A stretch of 41,245 bases of DNA from Autumnicola edwardsiae (GTDB lineage: Bacteria; Bacteroidota; Bacteroidia; Flavobacteriales; Flavobacteriaceae). The position numbers were made by a program, and so were the translations under genes. Shown here piece after piece: positions 40,733 to 41,245 of the stretch. The first letter of the stretch is position 1; each line of letters begins with the position of its first letter. The notes beneath the pieces are model-generated. The model was not told the DNA's origin, ran no database searches, and saw only the letters and a program-made list of their open reading frames with translations. The DNA lies in contig NZ_JAVRHP010000026.1 in NCBI RefSeq assembly GCF_031846505.1, forward strand, positions 1-41,245, written 5' to 3'.

Positions 40733-41245
40733 ATGAATATAATTGTTAAACGTGCTATTGTAGGAGGTGCAGTTTCCACATTAGTCATGGGTACCGGAAC
40801 TTTTATTTTAGGAGAAGTTTCAGGATATAGAGCAATGGATTTACTCTCCACCTCGCTTTCAGGAATCAATATGTTGTGCAATACAGTAATTTTGGCTTCA
40901 TCTACAATTTTGGCGTTGATGCTAACATTACTAAGTATCAGCAGATCGGCAAATTCCAGGTTAACTGAAAAACACTATAGAAATGTATTACATATCGCAA
41001 AATATGACACGATTCTTATCATCGTGGCCACCATTACTTTTTTAATGTTGAACCTGCCCATTATAGAAAGTAAAGAGGTGCCGGAAAACTGGTACGTCGC
41101 CATTTACTACACCAGTCTTGGCATGGCTTCTATTCTTGGCGGCGGATTAATAGCTATCGTCACGATGCTTTATGGAACTATAACAAGTATCATCCTTATT
41201 GTGGGTCTCAAAATTACAGATCATCCTCTTGTGGATAATGAGGAA
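40733..41245 (+). CDS. membrane protein, truncated by the window end
   Basis: An open frame starts at ATG 40733 and runs 171 codons to the last base without a stop, so the gene continues beyond the window. The visible part has about four hydrophobic segments: near the start (AIVGGAVSTLVMGTGTFILG), at about residues 45-70 (ILASSTILALMLTLLSIS), 93-108 (ILIIVATITFLMLNLPII) and 128-158 (ASILGGGLIAIVTMLYGTI). A charged stretch (NSRLTEKHYRNVLHIAKYD) separates the second and third. I do not recognise a family. It is divergent from aconitase. Confidence 0.75.
   Translation, partial: MNIIVKRAIVGGAVSTLVMGTGTFILGEVSGYRAMDLLSTSLSGINMLCNTVILASSTILALMLTLLSISRSANSRLTEKHYRNVLHIAKYDTILIIVATITFLMLNLPIIESKEVPENWYVAIYYTSLGMASILGGGLIAIVTMLYGTITSIILIVGLKITDHPLVDNEE

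Overview
The window looks like an ordinary chromosomal stretch of a marine-type member of the Flavobacteriaceae (Bacteroidota; a Gramella/Salegentibacter/Zunongwangia-like organism is my best guess from gene content, not from a search). Support: AT-rich DNA, several copies of the Bacteroidota-type -7 promoter box TAnnTTTG, weak use of Shine-Dalgarno sites, a TamB gene followed by a lipoprotein TamA homologue (TamL type), a DUF4251-like lipoprotein, and many lipoproteins with short Bacteroidota-style signal peptides. I see no rRNA, tRNA, CRISPR array, insertion sequence, phage gene or integrase.

Layout. 1-2.4 kb: a small membrane protein, then a stand-alone ACT-domain protein divergent from a monofunctional aspartate kinase. 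2.4-3.6 kb: a GT-B glycosyltransferase. 3.8-7.5 kb: a tight gluconate-use operon, made of a GreA/GreB-type factor, a fused gluconokinase/6-phosphogluconate dehydrogenase and a GntP permease. 7.8-11.2 kb: a DoxX membrane protein, a Tat-signal amidohydrolase, a disordered small protein and an OmpA-type lipoprotein. 11.6-19 kb: the TamB-TamL outer-membrane assembly pair. 19-24.4 kb: uracil phosphoribosyltransferase, an SRPBCC protein, a secreted protein, a membrane/coiled-coil protein, a peptide deformylase homologue with a lipoprotein signal, and an APC permease. 24.6-28.3 kb: an AraC regulator, a universal stress protein, a Crp/Fnr regulator and an Old Yellow Enzyme; then a convergent quinone-reductase-like dehydrogenase and a secreted ChbG/YdjC-type deacetylase to 30.6 kb. 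30.8-36.8 kb: a cold-shock-domain protein, a DbpA-like helicase, an atypical MsrA homologue, a soluble RsbR-like histidine kinase, a PLP decarboxylase and a STAS-like protein. 37-41.2 kb: a DUF4251-like lipoprotein, a hibernation factor, aconitase, and a membrane protein cut by the window edge.

How genes work together. The gluconate genes form a complete uptake-to-pentose-phosphate route: GntP imports gluconate, and the fused enzyme phosphorylates it and oxidatively decarboxylates the product to ribulose 5-phosphate. TamB and TamL should form one inner-to-outer membrane machine. The 24.6-36.8 kb region is rich in redox and stress functions, but its genes are separated by gaps and look like individual transcription units.

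Most notable for a second look: the deformylase homologue with all catalytic motifs behind a lipobox; the gntK-gnd fusion; a short intergenic motif (core AAAATGGCAATTWTCG) recurring in about seven or eight gaps on both strands; and a nested pair of hairpins between two convergent genes that looks like two opposite-facing terminators, one inside the other. I found no obvious new multi-gene system such as a defence island.
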